Shown: positions 17,395-26,161, numbered from the stretch's first letter. The stretch: 64,000 bases of DNA from Flavobacterium terrigena (GCF_900108955.1 NZ_FNYA01000001.1:372001-436000); one strand, 5' to 3'. Notes: a model not told the origin generated them from the letters alone. Translations and numbers: made by a program.

Positions 17395-17408
17395 TAAAAA
17401 AACAAACC

Positions 17409-17933
17409 ATGACAATTGAAGATAAATTACTTGAAATTGCAACGTACACTTTACCTGCTATAATTACTGGTGGTGTGGCTTTTGTAATGTTACATAAATT
17501 CTTTAGAAACGAAGAAAACAAACGTAAATTTGAATTATTACGCGAAAACCAACAACAAGGTTTACCAATCAGATTACAAGCATACGAGCGTGTAGTTTTG
17601 TATTTAGAGCGAATAAACCCAATCAACTTGATGATGCGTGTAGAACCAAGTGGTTTAGATGCTCCCAATTACGCAACCTTTTTAATTCACAATATTCAAA
17701 CGGAATACGAACACAATCTGTCACAACAAATTTACTTAACAGCTGATTGTTGGGAAATTGTAATGAAAGCAAAAAATAGTATTATCACACAAATTCGTCA
17801 AACTTCAATTAATGGAGAAGTAAAAACTGGCGACGAATTGAGAACTTTTTTACTGACAGAACTAACACAAACAGAAAGTGCAAGTGCTGTCGCGATTAGT
17901 TTTATTAAAGAAGAATTGAAACGCGTTTTTTAA
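17409..17933 (+). CDS. Conserved hypothetical protein with one N-terminal membrane helix
   Basis: A 174-residue protein. A single hydrophobic segment (about 11-29, TLPAIITGGVAFVMLHKFF) is followed by a charged cytosolic domain that is largely helical (ENKRKFELLRENQQQGLPIR, LQAYERVVLYLERINP). A conserved-looking central block reads NYATFLIHNIQTEYEHNLSQ. The pattern is that of a small protein family conserved in Bacteroidota with no known function. It is probably monocistronic, with a long perfect hairpin directly after the stop. Confidence 0.75.
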   Translation: MTIEDKLLEIATYTLPAIITGGVAFVMLHKFFRNEENKRKFELLRENQQQGLPIRLQAYERVVLYLERINPINLMMRVEPSGLDAPNYATFLIHNIQTEYEHNLSQQIYLTADCWEIVMKAKNSIITQIRQTSINGEVKTGDELRTFLLTELTQTESASAVAISFIKEELKRVF

Positions 17934-17972
17934 TTTAAACCTGACAGGTTTCAAAAACCTGTCAGGTTTAAA
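17934..17972. terminator. 18-bp perfect hairpin between convergent genes
   Basis: TTTAAACCTGACAGGTTT (17934-17951) and AAACCTGTCAGGTTTAAA (17955-17972) pair over 18 bp with a CAA loop. It fills the gap between two convergent stops and probably terminates both. The CCTGACAGGTTT core is a word often repeated in Flavobacteriaceae spacers. Confidence 0.75.
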
Positions 17973-17974
17973 TA

Positions 17975-20020
17975 TTACTCCTTCAAAAATTTATTATACA
18001 AAGCTGCCGTGGTTTCATCAGCGGTTTTCGCCAACTCTTCTACTCGACTTCTAAACTCGGGTTTCTTTAATTTTTCACGAATTGTGTCTCTAGAGAATTT
18101 CGTAAACTGCCATTTATGATGCGTTGTGGCTTGAAATAATGAAGCGATAACATTTCCATCATTCGGATAGATTTTCAGTAAAACTTCCAATGCATTTTGT
18201 CGCACTGAACTTTCATAATTTGTAGAAGAATAATCCAATAATTCTTTATACATCAAGTTTTTAGCAACTTCATCATTTTCCGAAACAATAGCTAAACTCA
18301 ACCAAGAAATTCGGAAACTTTTATCATTATTTCCAATGATATTTTTGGTTTGTGCTAAATAATTTTCTTTTTCTCCAGGAAAGTTTTTACATAAATACAA
18401 CAAAGCAATTTCTTTGGTTTGATATGAAGCATCATCTAAAAAAGTTTCATATTGCGATTTGAATTCAACTGGAATTTTGGTTACGGTTTCTGCAATCGCT
18501 TGACGAACATATAAGTTTTGTTTCATTCCAATTTCAATCAACTCTTTTTTGTCTTCAAAAGCTGTGTTAGCTAACTTGTAGAAAATGTATTGCTTGATGG
18601 GGAAATAGGTTTCCGATTGTAAAATGGCTTTGTAATTATCTAAATCCTTTTTCTCTTTTGTGAGCTGAATATAAGCCTCAACTGATTTATTCTTCACTAA
18701 ATAACTTTCCGCTAAAACCATATCAAATCCAGCAGTTTCTAACCATTTATTTTTGAAATTTTCTGTATCAAAAGTCTTTACAACCTTTTTGACTTCTGCT
18801 AAAAATTCATCCGTAATAACATTTTTGTAATGGTATTTCTTTAAATATGTTTTTACGATTTTTTGGAAGTTCTTCGCACCAATGTCTTCTCGTAAAGTAT
18901 GCAAAGCCCAAGCGCCTTTTTTGTAAAACGATAACGAACTCGCTTTTTCATTCATCACTGGAATTGTATCGGTTTTCGCAGCACTTCGCAATTGCAAAGC
19001 ATAATCGTACAATTCATTATAAAAATAATCATCACCAAATACTTCTTTCTCAGCTAACAAAGCATAATACGTAGCAAAACCTTCTTGCAACCAATGATGT
19101 TTCCCAGATTGCGCTGTAATTAAATCGCCAAACCATTGATGTGCCAATTCGTGTGCATTCACATTGATGTAATTTTTATCGTTAAAACCAATCGAATCGA
19201 CCACAAAATCTTGCGAGAAAATTGTCGAAGTCGTATTTTCCATTCCAGCATATAAAAAATCTCGAACAGGCACTTGACGGTAAATTTTCCAAGGATATTT
19301 CACTCCAATTTCTTGTTCTAAATAATCGAAAATTTGTTTGGAATATCTATAAGTCGGTTCAAATTTTGAAACATCATTTTTATCCAAATAAAACTCTAAA
19401 GGCGTTCCCGATTTACTTTTGGATTCTTGCTTTTCAAAATTCCCAATCGCCAACATTACTAAGTAAGACGACATTGGTTTTTGCATTTCGAAACTCCAAT
19501 AATTAGATTTATTCTTTCTTACTTTTGATTTTAATAAACCATTAGATAAAACGGAATACATAAAGTTATATTCAACATCAATATTAAAAATAACTTTCTC
19601 ATTTACATCGTCAAAACATGGCAACCAATGACTTGTATATCGACCTTGTCCTTGTGTCCAAATTTGTAAATTTTCTTCTGAACCCGTGAAGTATAAAGTC
19701 TGTTTTGGAGTTGCCAAATATAAAAACGTTAGTTTATTTTTGCCTTTTTTGAATCCTTCAAACAACAATAATTCCTTAGTATTGTTTTTATAGTTTACTT
19801 CTTTTCCATTGATAAAAACTCCATTAAAATGCATGTTTTTCGCATCAATTCTAATCGTATCGATAAGAGATTTTACTTTAAATTCATAACTAATTTCTCC
19901 TCCAATTGATTTAGAATCATAATCAGGTATAACAAATACATCACACTTCAAAAAATCAACGGATTTGGTCTGTTGTGAAAAAGTAAGAATGGAAAAAAGT
20001 AGAAAAAATAAGGTTCTCAT
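17975..20020 (-). CDS. M1 family metallopeptidase (aminopeptidase N-like)
   Basis: A 681-residue exported zinc aminopeptidase. It has a short signal peptide (MRTLFFLLFSILTFSQQ). The M1 exopeptidase signature appears as YAGMENTTS (the GxMEN loop that binds the free N-terminus). Zinc binding is by HELAHQWFGD with the third ligand in WLQEGFATYYA. The catalytic Tyr is expected further on. The C-terminal third is helical, with HEAT-like units. Released peptides would feed amino acid uptake; the periplasm or outer membrane is the likely location. No lipobox or T9SS tail is seen. The gene stands alone between a hairpin and the Dph6-like gene, which is divergent. Confidence 0.92.
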   Translation of the reverse strand: MRTLFFLLFSILTFSQQTKSVDFLKCDVFVIPDYDSKSIGGEISYEFKVKSLIDTIRIDAKNMHFNGVFINGKEVNYKNNTKELLLFEGFKKGKNKLTFLYLATPKQTLYFTGSEENLQIWTQGQGRYTSHWLPCFDDVNEKVIFNIDVEYNFMYSVLSNGLLKSKVRKNKSNYWSFEMQKPMSSYLVMLAIGNFEKQESKSKSGTPLEFYLDKNDVSKFEPTYRYSKQIFDYLEQEIGVKYPWKIYRQVPVRDFLYAGMENTTSTIFSQDFVVDSIGFNDKNYINVNAHELAHQWFGDLITAQSGKHHWLQEGFATYYALLAEKEVFGDDYFYNELYDYALQLRSAAKTDTIPVMNEKASSLSFYKKGAWALHTLREDIGAKNFQKIVKTYLKKYHYKNVITDEFLAEVKKVVKTFDTENFKNKWLETAGFDMVLAESYLVKNKSVEAYIQLTKEKKDLDNYKAILQSETYFPIKQYIFYKLANTAFEDKKELIEIGMKQNLYVRQAIAETVTKIPVEFKSQYETFLDDASYQTKEIALLYLCKNFPGEKENYLAQTKNIIGNNDKSFRISWLSLAIVSENDEVAKNLMYKELLDYSSTNYESSVRQNALEVLLKIYPNDGNVIASLFQATTHHKWQFTKFSRDTIREKLKKPEFRSRVEELAKTADETTAALYNKFLKE

Positions 20021-20164
20021 AAGTAAATTTAAAATCTGATACGAATATAAACATTTTCAAATTCTCTACTTTCCAAATTAACAAATTATAAACTATCTTC
20101 GCAATTAAAGAAAAAAGTTCAAAGTTTGATTAACGAACAACGAATTTTGAAATTAAAATTTACA

Positions 20165-20905
20165 TTGAAAAAGAAAGCCCTATTTAACTGGAGCAGCGGA
20201 AAAGATTCTGCCTTTGCTTTATACAAAACCTTACAAAACAACGAATTCGAAATTGTTTCCTTACTCACTAGCGTAAGCGAACAATATCAACGTATTTCAA
20301 TGCATGGCGTTCGTGTGGAACTATTAGAATTACAAGCTAAAAGTTTACAATTGCCGCTAACAAAAATGATGATTCCAGAAATGCCAACTATGGAAGTCTA
20401 TGAAGATGTAATGAAAAATACCTTATCAAAATTTAAGGGAAATGGTGTGACACATTCTATTTTTGGCGATATATTTTTAGAAGATCTTAGAAAATACCGT
20501 GAAGACAAATTAAAAGAAGGTGGTTTTGTTGGCGAATTCCCACTTTGGAAAATTGATACAACAGAACTTATCCATGATTTTATCAATTTAGGATTCAAGA
20601 CAATCGTAACTTGTGTTAACGAAAAATATTTAGACCAAAGTTTTGTGGGTCGAATTATAGATGAAAGTTTCATCAACGACTTACCAGATAATGTAGATGT
20701 TTGTGGCGAAAACGGAGAGTTTCATACGTTCTGTTTCGATGGACCAATATTCAAAAATCCAATTGAATTTGAAATCGGAGAAATCGTTCATAAAAAACAT
20801 GAAAAACCAAAAAATACAACACCATCTAACACCGCTTGTGATGTAGATTCTGACGAACCAACGTATGGCTTTTGGTATATCGATTTAATTCCGAAAACTG
20901 AATAA
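20165..20905 (+). CDS. Dph6-related ATP pyrophosphatase
   Basis: A 246-residue N-type ATP pyrophosphatase. The PP-loop is FNWSSGKDSAFALY near the N-terminus, followed by family blocks ISMHGVRVELLELQA, FGDIFLEDLRKYRE, VTCVNEKYLDQSFVGR and NGEFHTFCFDGPIF. The frame has no ATG before the PP-loop. TTG at 20165 gives the family-like start MKKKALFNWSSGKDS and is preferred over TTG at 20126, which adds 13 unmatched residues. Eukaryotic Dph6 amidates diphthine on EF-2; bacteria lack diphthamide, so the substrate is unknown. A TATCTTCG element at 20094-20101 may be the promoter. recG follows after 87 bp. Confidence 0.82.
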   Translation: MKKKALFNWSSGKDSAFALYKTLQNNEFEIVSLLTSVSEQYQRISMHGVRVELLELQAKSLQLPLTKMMIPEMPTMEVYEDVMKNTLSKFKGNGVTHSIFGDIFLEDLRKYREDKLKEGGFVGEFPLWKIDTTELIHDFINLGFKTIVTCVNEKYLDQSFVGRIIDESFINDLPDNVDVCGENGEFHTFCFDGPIFKNPIEFEIGEIVHKKHEKPKNTTPSNTACDVDSDEPTYGFWYIDLIPKTE

Positions 20906-20959
20906 TATCGTTTTCAAAATTTAGAATTTAAACCTATATTCGTTCTTTAAAGGAAATAA

Positions 20960-20990
20960 ACTGAAAACTGAGACTGAGAACTGAACACTT
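20960..20990. repeat. AACTGAGAC word repeat before recG
   Basis: CTGAAAACTGAGACTGAGAA followed by CTGAACACTT, directly before the recG ATG. It is the second locus of the word family seen at 13036 and 26211. Confidence 0.5.
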
Positions 20991-20992
20991 AA

Positions 20993-23095
20993 ATGAACCT
21001 ACTCGAAACTCCCATAGAATATTTAAAAGGCGTTGGTCCGCAACGTGGCGATTTGCTGCGCAAGGAAATGAACATTCATAAATATGGCGATTTAATCAAT
21101 TTATATCCGAATCGATACATCGACAGAACACGCTATTTTAAAATCAATCAGTTGGTGAATAGCAATTCGGAAGTTCAAATTGTTGGGAAAGTGGTTCATA
21201 TCAAAACCATCGATCAAGGAAAAGGAAAATCGAGGTTAGTCGCGACATTCTTAGACGATACTGGACAAATGGAATTGGTTTGGTTTCAAGGTCAGAAATG
21301 GGTCAAAGAAAGTTTGAAACTCAATACCGTTTATGTCATTTTTGGAAAAGTCACGCAGTTTGGTTCGGTTTTCAATATGGCGCATCCAGAAATGGAATTG
21401 TTGGAAGAACACAAAACTGCATTACGAAGTGCGATGCAACCAGTTTATCCAAGCACTGAGAAACTCAACAATAAAGGCGTTACGAATAAAGTCATTAATA
21501 AAATGATGATGCAATTGTTTTCGGAAACGCATCAATTATTTTCGGAAACCTTGCCTGCTTCTATTATGGAAGAATTAAAACTCATTCCAAAAAAAGACGC
21601 TTTAGTCAATATTCATTTTCCGAAAAATCAGGAACTTTTAGCGAAAGCGCAATTCCGATTAAAGTTTGAAGAATTGTTTTTCATACAACTGCAATTAATC
21701 ACCAAAAACTTAATTCGAAAACATAAAATTAAAGGTTTTCCGTTCGAAATTATTGGCGAAAACTTTAATGATTTCTACAACAATCATTTGCCTTTTGAAT
21801 TGACGAATGCTCAAAAACGAGTATTAAAAGAAATACGAAACGATTTAGGAAGCCACGCACAAATGAATCGTTTATTACAAGGCGATGTGGGTTCAGGAAA
21901 AACCATTGTCGCTTTAATGTGTATGCTTATCGCGAAAGATAATGGCTTTCAAAGTTGTTTGATGGCACCAACGGAAATTCTGGCAAATCAGCATTATAAT
22001 GGGATTTCCGAATTAGCTAAAGATTTAAACATCAACATTCGAATTCTGACAGGTTCAACGAAAATTGCCCAACGAAGAATCATTCACGAAGAATTAGAAA
22101 ACGGAACGTTAGATATTATCATCGGAACACACGCTTTATTGGAAGATAAAGTTCAATTTAAAAATTTAGGTTTAGCAGTTATCGATGAGCAACATAGATT
22201 TGGTGTCGAACAAAGAAGTAAACTTTGGACGAAGTCGGAAATTCCACCACACGTTTTAGTCATGACTGCGACTCCAATTCCGCGTACTTTAGCGATGAGT
22301 TTATATGGCGATTTAGATATTTCTGTTATTGACGAATTGCCTCCAGGCAGAAAACCAATTCAAACCGTACACCGATTTGATAGTAAGCGTTTGGTGGTTT
22401 GGAAATTCTTGAAAGATGAAATTGCTAAAGGCCGACAAATTTATATTGTATATCCGTTAATTCAGGAATCGGAAAAAATGGATTATAAGGATTTGATGGA
22501 CGGTTATGAAAGTATTTCTCGCGATTTTCCATTACCACACTACTCTATTTCTATTTTACATGGAAAAATGAAACCCGCCGACAAAGATGAAGAAATGAAA
22601 CGCTTTGCCGAAGGAAAAACCAATATTATGGTGGCGACAACCGTTATTGAAGTTGGTGTAAATGTACCCAACGCTTCCGTAATGGTAATTGAAAGTGCCG
22701 AACGTTTTGGTTTGTCGCAATTGCATCAGTTGCGTGGCCGAGTTGGGCGTGGTGCCGAACAAAGTTATTGCATTTTAATGACCGATTACAAGCTTTCCGA
22801 AGACAGTAAAACCAGAATGGAAACCATGGTGCGAACCAATGACGGATTTGAAATTGCAGAAGTAGATTTGAAATTACGTGGTCCAGGAGATATTATGGGA
22901 AAACAACAAAGCGGTGTGTTAAACCTACAAATTGCCGATTTAGTAAAAGACCGAGACATTCTACAAGTAGCAAGACATTTAGCCGTAAAACTACTAAAAG
23001 AAGACCCAAGTATGAACTTACCCGAACACGCCAAACTAAAAGAAGTGTTCTTAGAAATTAGTAAGAAGAAAAGTATTTGGAATTATATTAGTTAA
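20993..23095 (+). CDS. recG: ATP-dependent DNA helicase RecG
   Basis: A 700-residue superfamily 2 helicase that remodels stalled forks and Holliday junctions. The N-terminal wedge/OB domain (about 1-160) starts with LLETPIEYLKGVGPQRGDLL. Walker A is QGDVGSGKTIVAL near residue 298, motif II is DEQHRFG near 398, followed by TATPIPRTLAMS, then the second RecA-like lobe with TTVIEVGVNVPNASVMVIE and QLRGRVGRG. The C-terminal TRG-like region is present (LKLRGPGDIMGKQQSG). Length and all motifs agree with the family. Downstream the spacer carries interspersed repeats. Confidence 0.97.
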   Translation: MNLLETPIEYLKGVGPQRGDLLRKEMNIHKYGDLINLYPNRYIDRTRYFKINQLVNSNSEVQIVGKVVHIKTIDQGKGKSRLVATFLDDTGQMELVWFQGQKWVKESLKLNTVYVIFGKVTQFGSVFNMAHPEMELLEEHKTALRSAMQPVYPSTEKLNNKGVTNKVINKMMMQLFSETHQLFSETLPASIMEELKLIPKKDALVNIHFPKNQELLAKAQFRLKFEELFFIQLQLITKNLIRKHKIKGFPFEIIGENFNDFYNNHLPFELTNAQKRVLKEIRNDLGSHAQMNRLLQGDVGSGKTIVALMCMLIAKDNGFQSCLMAPTEILANQHYNGISELAKDLNINIRILTGSTKIAQRRIIHEELENGTLDIIIGTHALLEDKVQFKNLGLAVIDEQHRFGVEQRSKLWTKSEIPPHVLVMTATPIPRTLAMSLYGDLDISVIDELPPGRKPIQTVHRFDSKRLVVWKFLKDEIAKGRQIYIVYPLIQESEKMDYKDLMDGYESISRDFPLPHYSISILHGKMKPADKDEEMKRFAEGKTNIMVATTVIEVGVNVPNASVMVIESAERFGLSQLHQLRGRVGRGAEQSYCILMTDYKLSEDSKTRMETMVRTNDGFEIAEVDLKLRGPGDIMGKQQSGVLNLQIADLVKDRDILQVARHLAVKLLKEDPSMNLPEHAKLKEVFLEISKKKSIWNYIS

Positions 23096-23298
23096 TGTGT
23101 CAATTTTCAATTTGACAATGTGTCAATTTGCCAATAAATTAAACACAACGTTTGTCATACTGAACTTGTTTCAGAATCTCTAAATAATAATCCTTAATTT
23201 TTGTAAGAATTTTATATTTTTACTAAAAGTATTTTTAAATATTGTACACTGAAAAAATGCTTCTATTTATAAGTTAGACTATATTAATACAAATAATA
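23096..23298. repeat. Repeat-bearing spacer between recG and the PIN gene
   Basis: A 203-bp gap. Its left part has several TGTCAATTT words (23097-23135), similar to TGTCAATAAGCC at 58487. At 23154-23180 there is a TTGTCATACTGAACTTGTTT element continuing CAGAATCTC, an interspersed type common in flavobacterial spacers. The right part is plain AT-rich sequence in which no clear promoter was found. Confidence 0.5.
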
Positions 23299-24591
23299 AT
23301 GAAAAACATTACAAAAGAAAATAGCTATTTAGCAAAACAAAATATTACTTCAATAGCTGATTATACTGAGTGCTTACAAAAACTTTCTACTAATTTCGAA
23401 GAAGAAATGGCACTAAAAACAGCAACCCCGATATTCTTAGATACAAACGTGCTTTTAAGATATTACAGCATTTCCTTTACCGCTCGTGAAAAGCTATTAG
23501 ATTTTATTAAATCAAACTCTTCAAGGATTGTATTAAGCACTCAAGTTCAATTAGAATTTATAAAAAATCGCGAAGACGTTATCCAAAGGTTTTTTGAACA
23601 AGTAACAAACAAAATTCCAAAGGATTTTAATTCTGATGTTGTTAATAAAATGAATGTGTTTTTAGAACAACACAAAATAGTTTTAAAAGACTATCCCTTT
23701 GTTGAAACTGGAATTAAAAAACACCAAACTGAATTAGAAGATTTGTTAAAAAAATTAAATGAAAATGCTGATTTAAAAAGGAAGGAGTATGTTAATTTAA
23801 TAGTGAAAGATGACTTTCTTGATATAATAAAAACATGTCAACTTTATGATAGTTTAACTCACGACGAATTCGAAATAATTAAAAAAGATTTTGATCTTCT
23901 ATCAAAAAATATTTCAAATGAAAATCTTGATGCAATTTACAACAAACCTCATGCTGTCTTCCCAGGTTTAGGTGATATTAAAAATAAGCCACTAGATCCT
24001 TATGGAGACTATATCATTTTTCACGAAATAATGAAATATATGATGAACTCAAAATGTGATTGTATATTTCTTACATTTGATAACAGCAAAGGAGATTGGA
24101 TGAGTAAAAATAAATCTCAGCACTTCCATTACGTCCAAAACATGTATGCAAACACTGGACAAATTCTTTATATTTTGGATGCAGAACGAACACTAGGAGA
24201 TTTATTAAATGTCGATATTGAATCCTTAGTTGTATCAGACATTGCTACTTCAATATTATCTATAAAAGATATTGAAGGATTGTCTTTAAAATTTAAAATT
24301 TTCACAGAAGTGAGTAAGTCTCAAGTTACTCAAAGGATTATTGACGAGCTAATTCTTAATGGATATCAAACAATCGAAGATGTTCAACGAGACTTAAGGA
24401 TTGCAATACCTGCAATTAGAAAATACAGAGAACTTATTGGTCCACATTTAAGTAATGTTGGAATAATTCGAATTGGACTTAGAATAGTTAACTCTTTGTA
24501 TAATATTAAGATTAATCCTAATGGTGAAACAGAAAACATTAGTGATGATGATTTAAAAAAATATAAATCCTTTCAAAAATATCTTTTGTAG
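23299..24591 (+). CDS. PIN-like domain protein (PIN_8/DUF4935 type)
   Basis: A 430-residue protein. Residues about 42-275 form a large PIN-like nuclease fold: FLDTNVLLRYY with Asp48, VQLEFIKNRE with Glu86, a helical insertion, then PLDPYGDYIIFHEI and IFLTFDNSKGDWM with the late acidic pair. These fit the Mg-dependent RNase active site. The C-terminal 120 residues (IIDELILNGYQTIEDVQRDL...) are helical and unrecognised. There is no antitoxin gene beside it, so it is not a small VapC-type toxin. Larger PIN_8 proteins occur as accessory genes and some are suspected defence effectors; that is inference. Its neighbours are repeat-rich spacers on both sides. Confidence 0.75.
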   Translation: MKNITKENSYLAKQNITSIADYTECLQKLSTNFEEEMALKTATPIFLDTNVLLRYYSISFTAREKLLDFIKSNSSRIVLSTQVQLEFIKNREDVIQRFFEQVTNKIPKDFNSDVVNKMNVFLEQHKIVLKDYPFVETGIKKHQTELEDLLKKLNENADLKRKEYVNLIVKDDFLDIIKTCQLYDSLTHDEFEIIKKDFDLLSKNISNENLDAIYNKPHAVFPGLGDIKNKPLDPYGDYIIFHEIMKYMMNSKCDCIFLTFDNSKGDWMSKNKSQHFHYVQNMYANTGQILYILDAERTLGDLLNVDIESLVVSDIATSILSIKDIEGLSLKFKIFTEVSKSQVTQRIIDELILNGYQTIEDVQRDLRIAIPAIRKYRELIGPHLSNVGIIRIGLRIVNSLYNIKINPNGETENISDDDLKKYKSFQKYLL

Positions 24592-24639
24592 TCCGATAAC
24601 GCGTATTTACAATCCTCACCATACCTCACAACAAACATC

Positions 24640-24672
24640 AAAACTCCTAATCCCAAATTAGGAGTTTTTTTT
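24640..24672 (+). terminator. Terminator after the PIN gene
   Basis: AAAACTCCTAA and TTAGGAGTTTT arms, a 7-nt loop and eight T. Confidence 0.85.
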
Positions 24673-24694
24673 ATTCCAACTCTCAAAACAAACT

Positions 24695-24814
24695 TGTAAC
24701 AAAAAATTTAAAAAAATAAAAATGTTACAAAATCTGTAACAAAAAAATAATTTTAAAAAAAATGTTACCAAAAACGTAACAAAAAAAATAAAAAGTAAAA
24801 AATGTTACAAAAAA
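24695..24814. repeat. Three 40-bp tandem units of GTAAC/GTTAC
   Basis: GTAAC occurs at 24696, 24736 and 24776, and GTTAC at 24724, 24764 and 24804, each exactly 40 bp apart. Adjacent half-sites form GTTAC-N7-GTAAC dyads at 24724-24740 and 24764-24780. The 23-bp stretches between GTAAC and the next GTTAC are runs of A with a few T, so the region should be strongly curved. A seventh GTAAC at 24846 lies inside the next element. Confidence 0.75.
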
Positions 24815-24817
24815 TTA

Positions 24818-24941
24818 TTGCCACGAATTCACGAATTAAAAATTTGTAACAAAGAAAATTTTATCGACTTTGTCGATAATTAATTCGAACTAAAATAACA
24901 CACACAAAATTCAAAAAAAAAAATTCGTGCATTCGTGGCAA
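24818..24941. mobile_element. MITE-like inverted-repeat element, copy 1
   Basis: Terminal inverted repeats TTGCCACGAATTCACGAATT (left) and AATTCGTGCATTCGTGGCAA (right) differ at one base. The interior carries TCGACTTTGTCGA and ATTAATTCGAACTAAAATAA. A second copy in the same orientation is at 29449-29564. There is no coding capacity and no clear target-site duplication. Confidence 0.7.
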
Positions 24942-24998
24942 AAAAAATTGCACGAAGAGTTTTGTAAAGAATTCGCAGTTAATCCAAATATTACAAAC

Positions 24999-25079
24999 AC
25001 TTGTACCTACAAGTATGTTAAATAAATTGTAAGGTTTTGGCAGTATAATTTTGTAGAGTTAGATTTGTATCAAATCTAA
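24999..25079 (+). promoter_or_regulatory. Promoter/operator region of the RND efflux operon
   Basis: Two perfect dyads flank a TAATTTTG -7 box (25046-25053): ACTTGTA-CC-TACAAGT at 24999-25014, and arms TTAGATTTG / CAAATCTAA around TAT at 25059-25079. The second lies at the expected transcription start, where a repressor would block initiation. No regulator gene is adjacent, so the regulator acts in trans. Confidence 0.5.
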
Positions 25080-25090
25080 GCTTTTATACT

Positions 25091-26161
25091 ATGAAGATTA
25101 AAACTATCAGTATCACGCTAATTGCGCTAACAATTGTAGGACTTATTGGTTACCGAATTACAAAAAACTCAGCAGAATCTGAAAAAAATGATAAAAAAGG
25201 TGACAAGAAACCGCCTTTAACTGTAACGGCTATTGTAGTTTCTTCTAAAGATTTCTCTAATGGAATTTCGTTATCAGGTTCAATTGAAGCCAATGAAAAC
25301 GTAGAAATTAGAAGTGAAGTTTCTGGAATTGTAGAAAAAATTTCTTTTTCGGAAGGTACGCAAGTAAGTAAAGGTCAGGTTTTATTAAAAGTGAATGATG
25401 TTGAATTGAGAGCACAATTATCTCAAGCGTTTACCAAACAAAAATTAGCTTCGGAAAACGAAAGAAGAGCGAAGTTATTACTACAAAAAGAAGCCATCAG
25501 TCAAGAAGAATACGATATTGCTAGCGCTGAATTCAGAAGTTTAAAAGCACAAACCCAATTGATTCAAGCTCAAATTGCTAAAACAACAATTAGAGCACCA
25601 TTTTCTGGAAAAATTGGTTTACGAAATATTTCTCCAGGAACATACGTAACGCCAACAACACTTATCACCAAATTAGTGAGTTCAGGTCAAGTGAAAATTA
25701 GTTTTTCTATTCCTGAAAAATATGCTTCGGAAATTGAAAACAATGCCACTATTACATTCACAATTCCAAATAATCCACAAAAATTTACAGCAAAAATTTA
25801 CGCTATCGAACCAGAAATTGAAACAGCAACAAGAACGTTAAAAATTCGTGCAATTGCTGATAATCCAAACGGAAAATTATTACCTGGAACTTTCGCAACT
25901 ATCGATCTTTCTCTAAAAAATATTAAAGATGCTATCGTAATTCCTACTGAAGCGGTTGTGCCAATTCAGGATGGAAAAGTCGTATATATTGCCAATAACG
26001 GAAAAGCAAAAGAAGTGAAAATTGAAACCTTAGCAAGAACTTCAAAAGATGTTGTGGTAACAAGTGGCATCAAATCTGGTGATACGTTATTGACTTCTGG
26101 CGTAATGTCGTTAAAAGACGAAGCAGATATTAAAGTGAAGTTGAAAGAAGTTAAGAAGTAA
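25091..26161 (+). CDS. RND efflux periplasmic adaptor subunit (MFP/HlyD family)
   Basis: A 356-residue membrane-fusion protein. An N-terminal membrane anchor (about 4-22) and a charged linker are followed by the lipoyl half-motifs (SGSIEANENVEIRSEVSGIV, then a returning ITIRAPFSGKIGLRNISPGT-like strand with TTIRAPFSGKIG), an alpha hairpin (about 105-165, QAFTKQKLASENERRAKLLL), a beta-barrel and a membrane-proximal domain (VVPIQDGKVVYI). It links the inner-membrane pump to the outer-membrane channel encoded downstream. Lys and Glu rich with no Cys; the substrate is not predictable. Confidence 0.92.
   Translation: MKIKTISITLIALTIVGLIGYRITKNSAESEKNDKKGDKKPPLTVTAIVVSSKDFSNGISLSGSIEANENVEIRSEVSGIVEKISFSEGTQVSKGQVLLKVNDVELRAQLSQAFTKQKLASENERRAKLLLQKEAISQEEYDIASAEFRSLKAQTQLIQAQIAKTTIRAPFSGKIGLRNISPGTYVTPTTLITKLVSSGQVKISFSIPEKYASEIENNATITFTIPNNPQKFTAKIYAIEPEIETATRTLKIRAIADNPNGKLLPGTFATIDLSLKNIKDAIVIPTEAVVPIQDGKVVYIANNGKAKEVKIETLARTSKDVVVTSGIKSGDTLLTSGVMSLKDEADIKVKLKEVKK

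Larger units (their letters stand above)
24592..25090. other. 499-bp repeat-rich spacer before the efflux operon
   Basis: No gene was seen. In order it holds a terminator (24640-24672), a 40-bp-period GTAAC/GTTAC array (24695-24814), a MITE-like inverted-repeat element (24818-24941), an operator-like dyad (24999-25014), a -7 box (25046-25053) and a second dyad (25059-25079) just before the adaptor gene. Confidence 0.7.

Noticed and set aside
23299..24591. VapC-type toxin of a toxin-antitoxin pair
   Set aside because: The protein is far larger than VapC and no small antitoxin gene precedes or follows it.
24695..24814. 40-bp array as CRISPR
   Set aside because: Only three units, no unique spacers, A-rich unit content and no cas genes.
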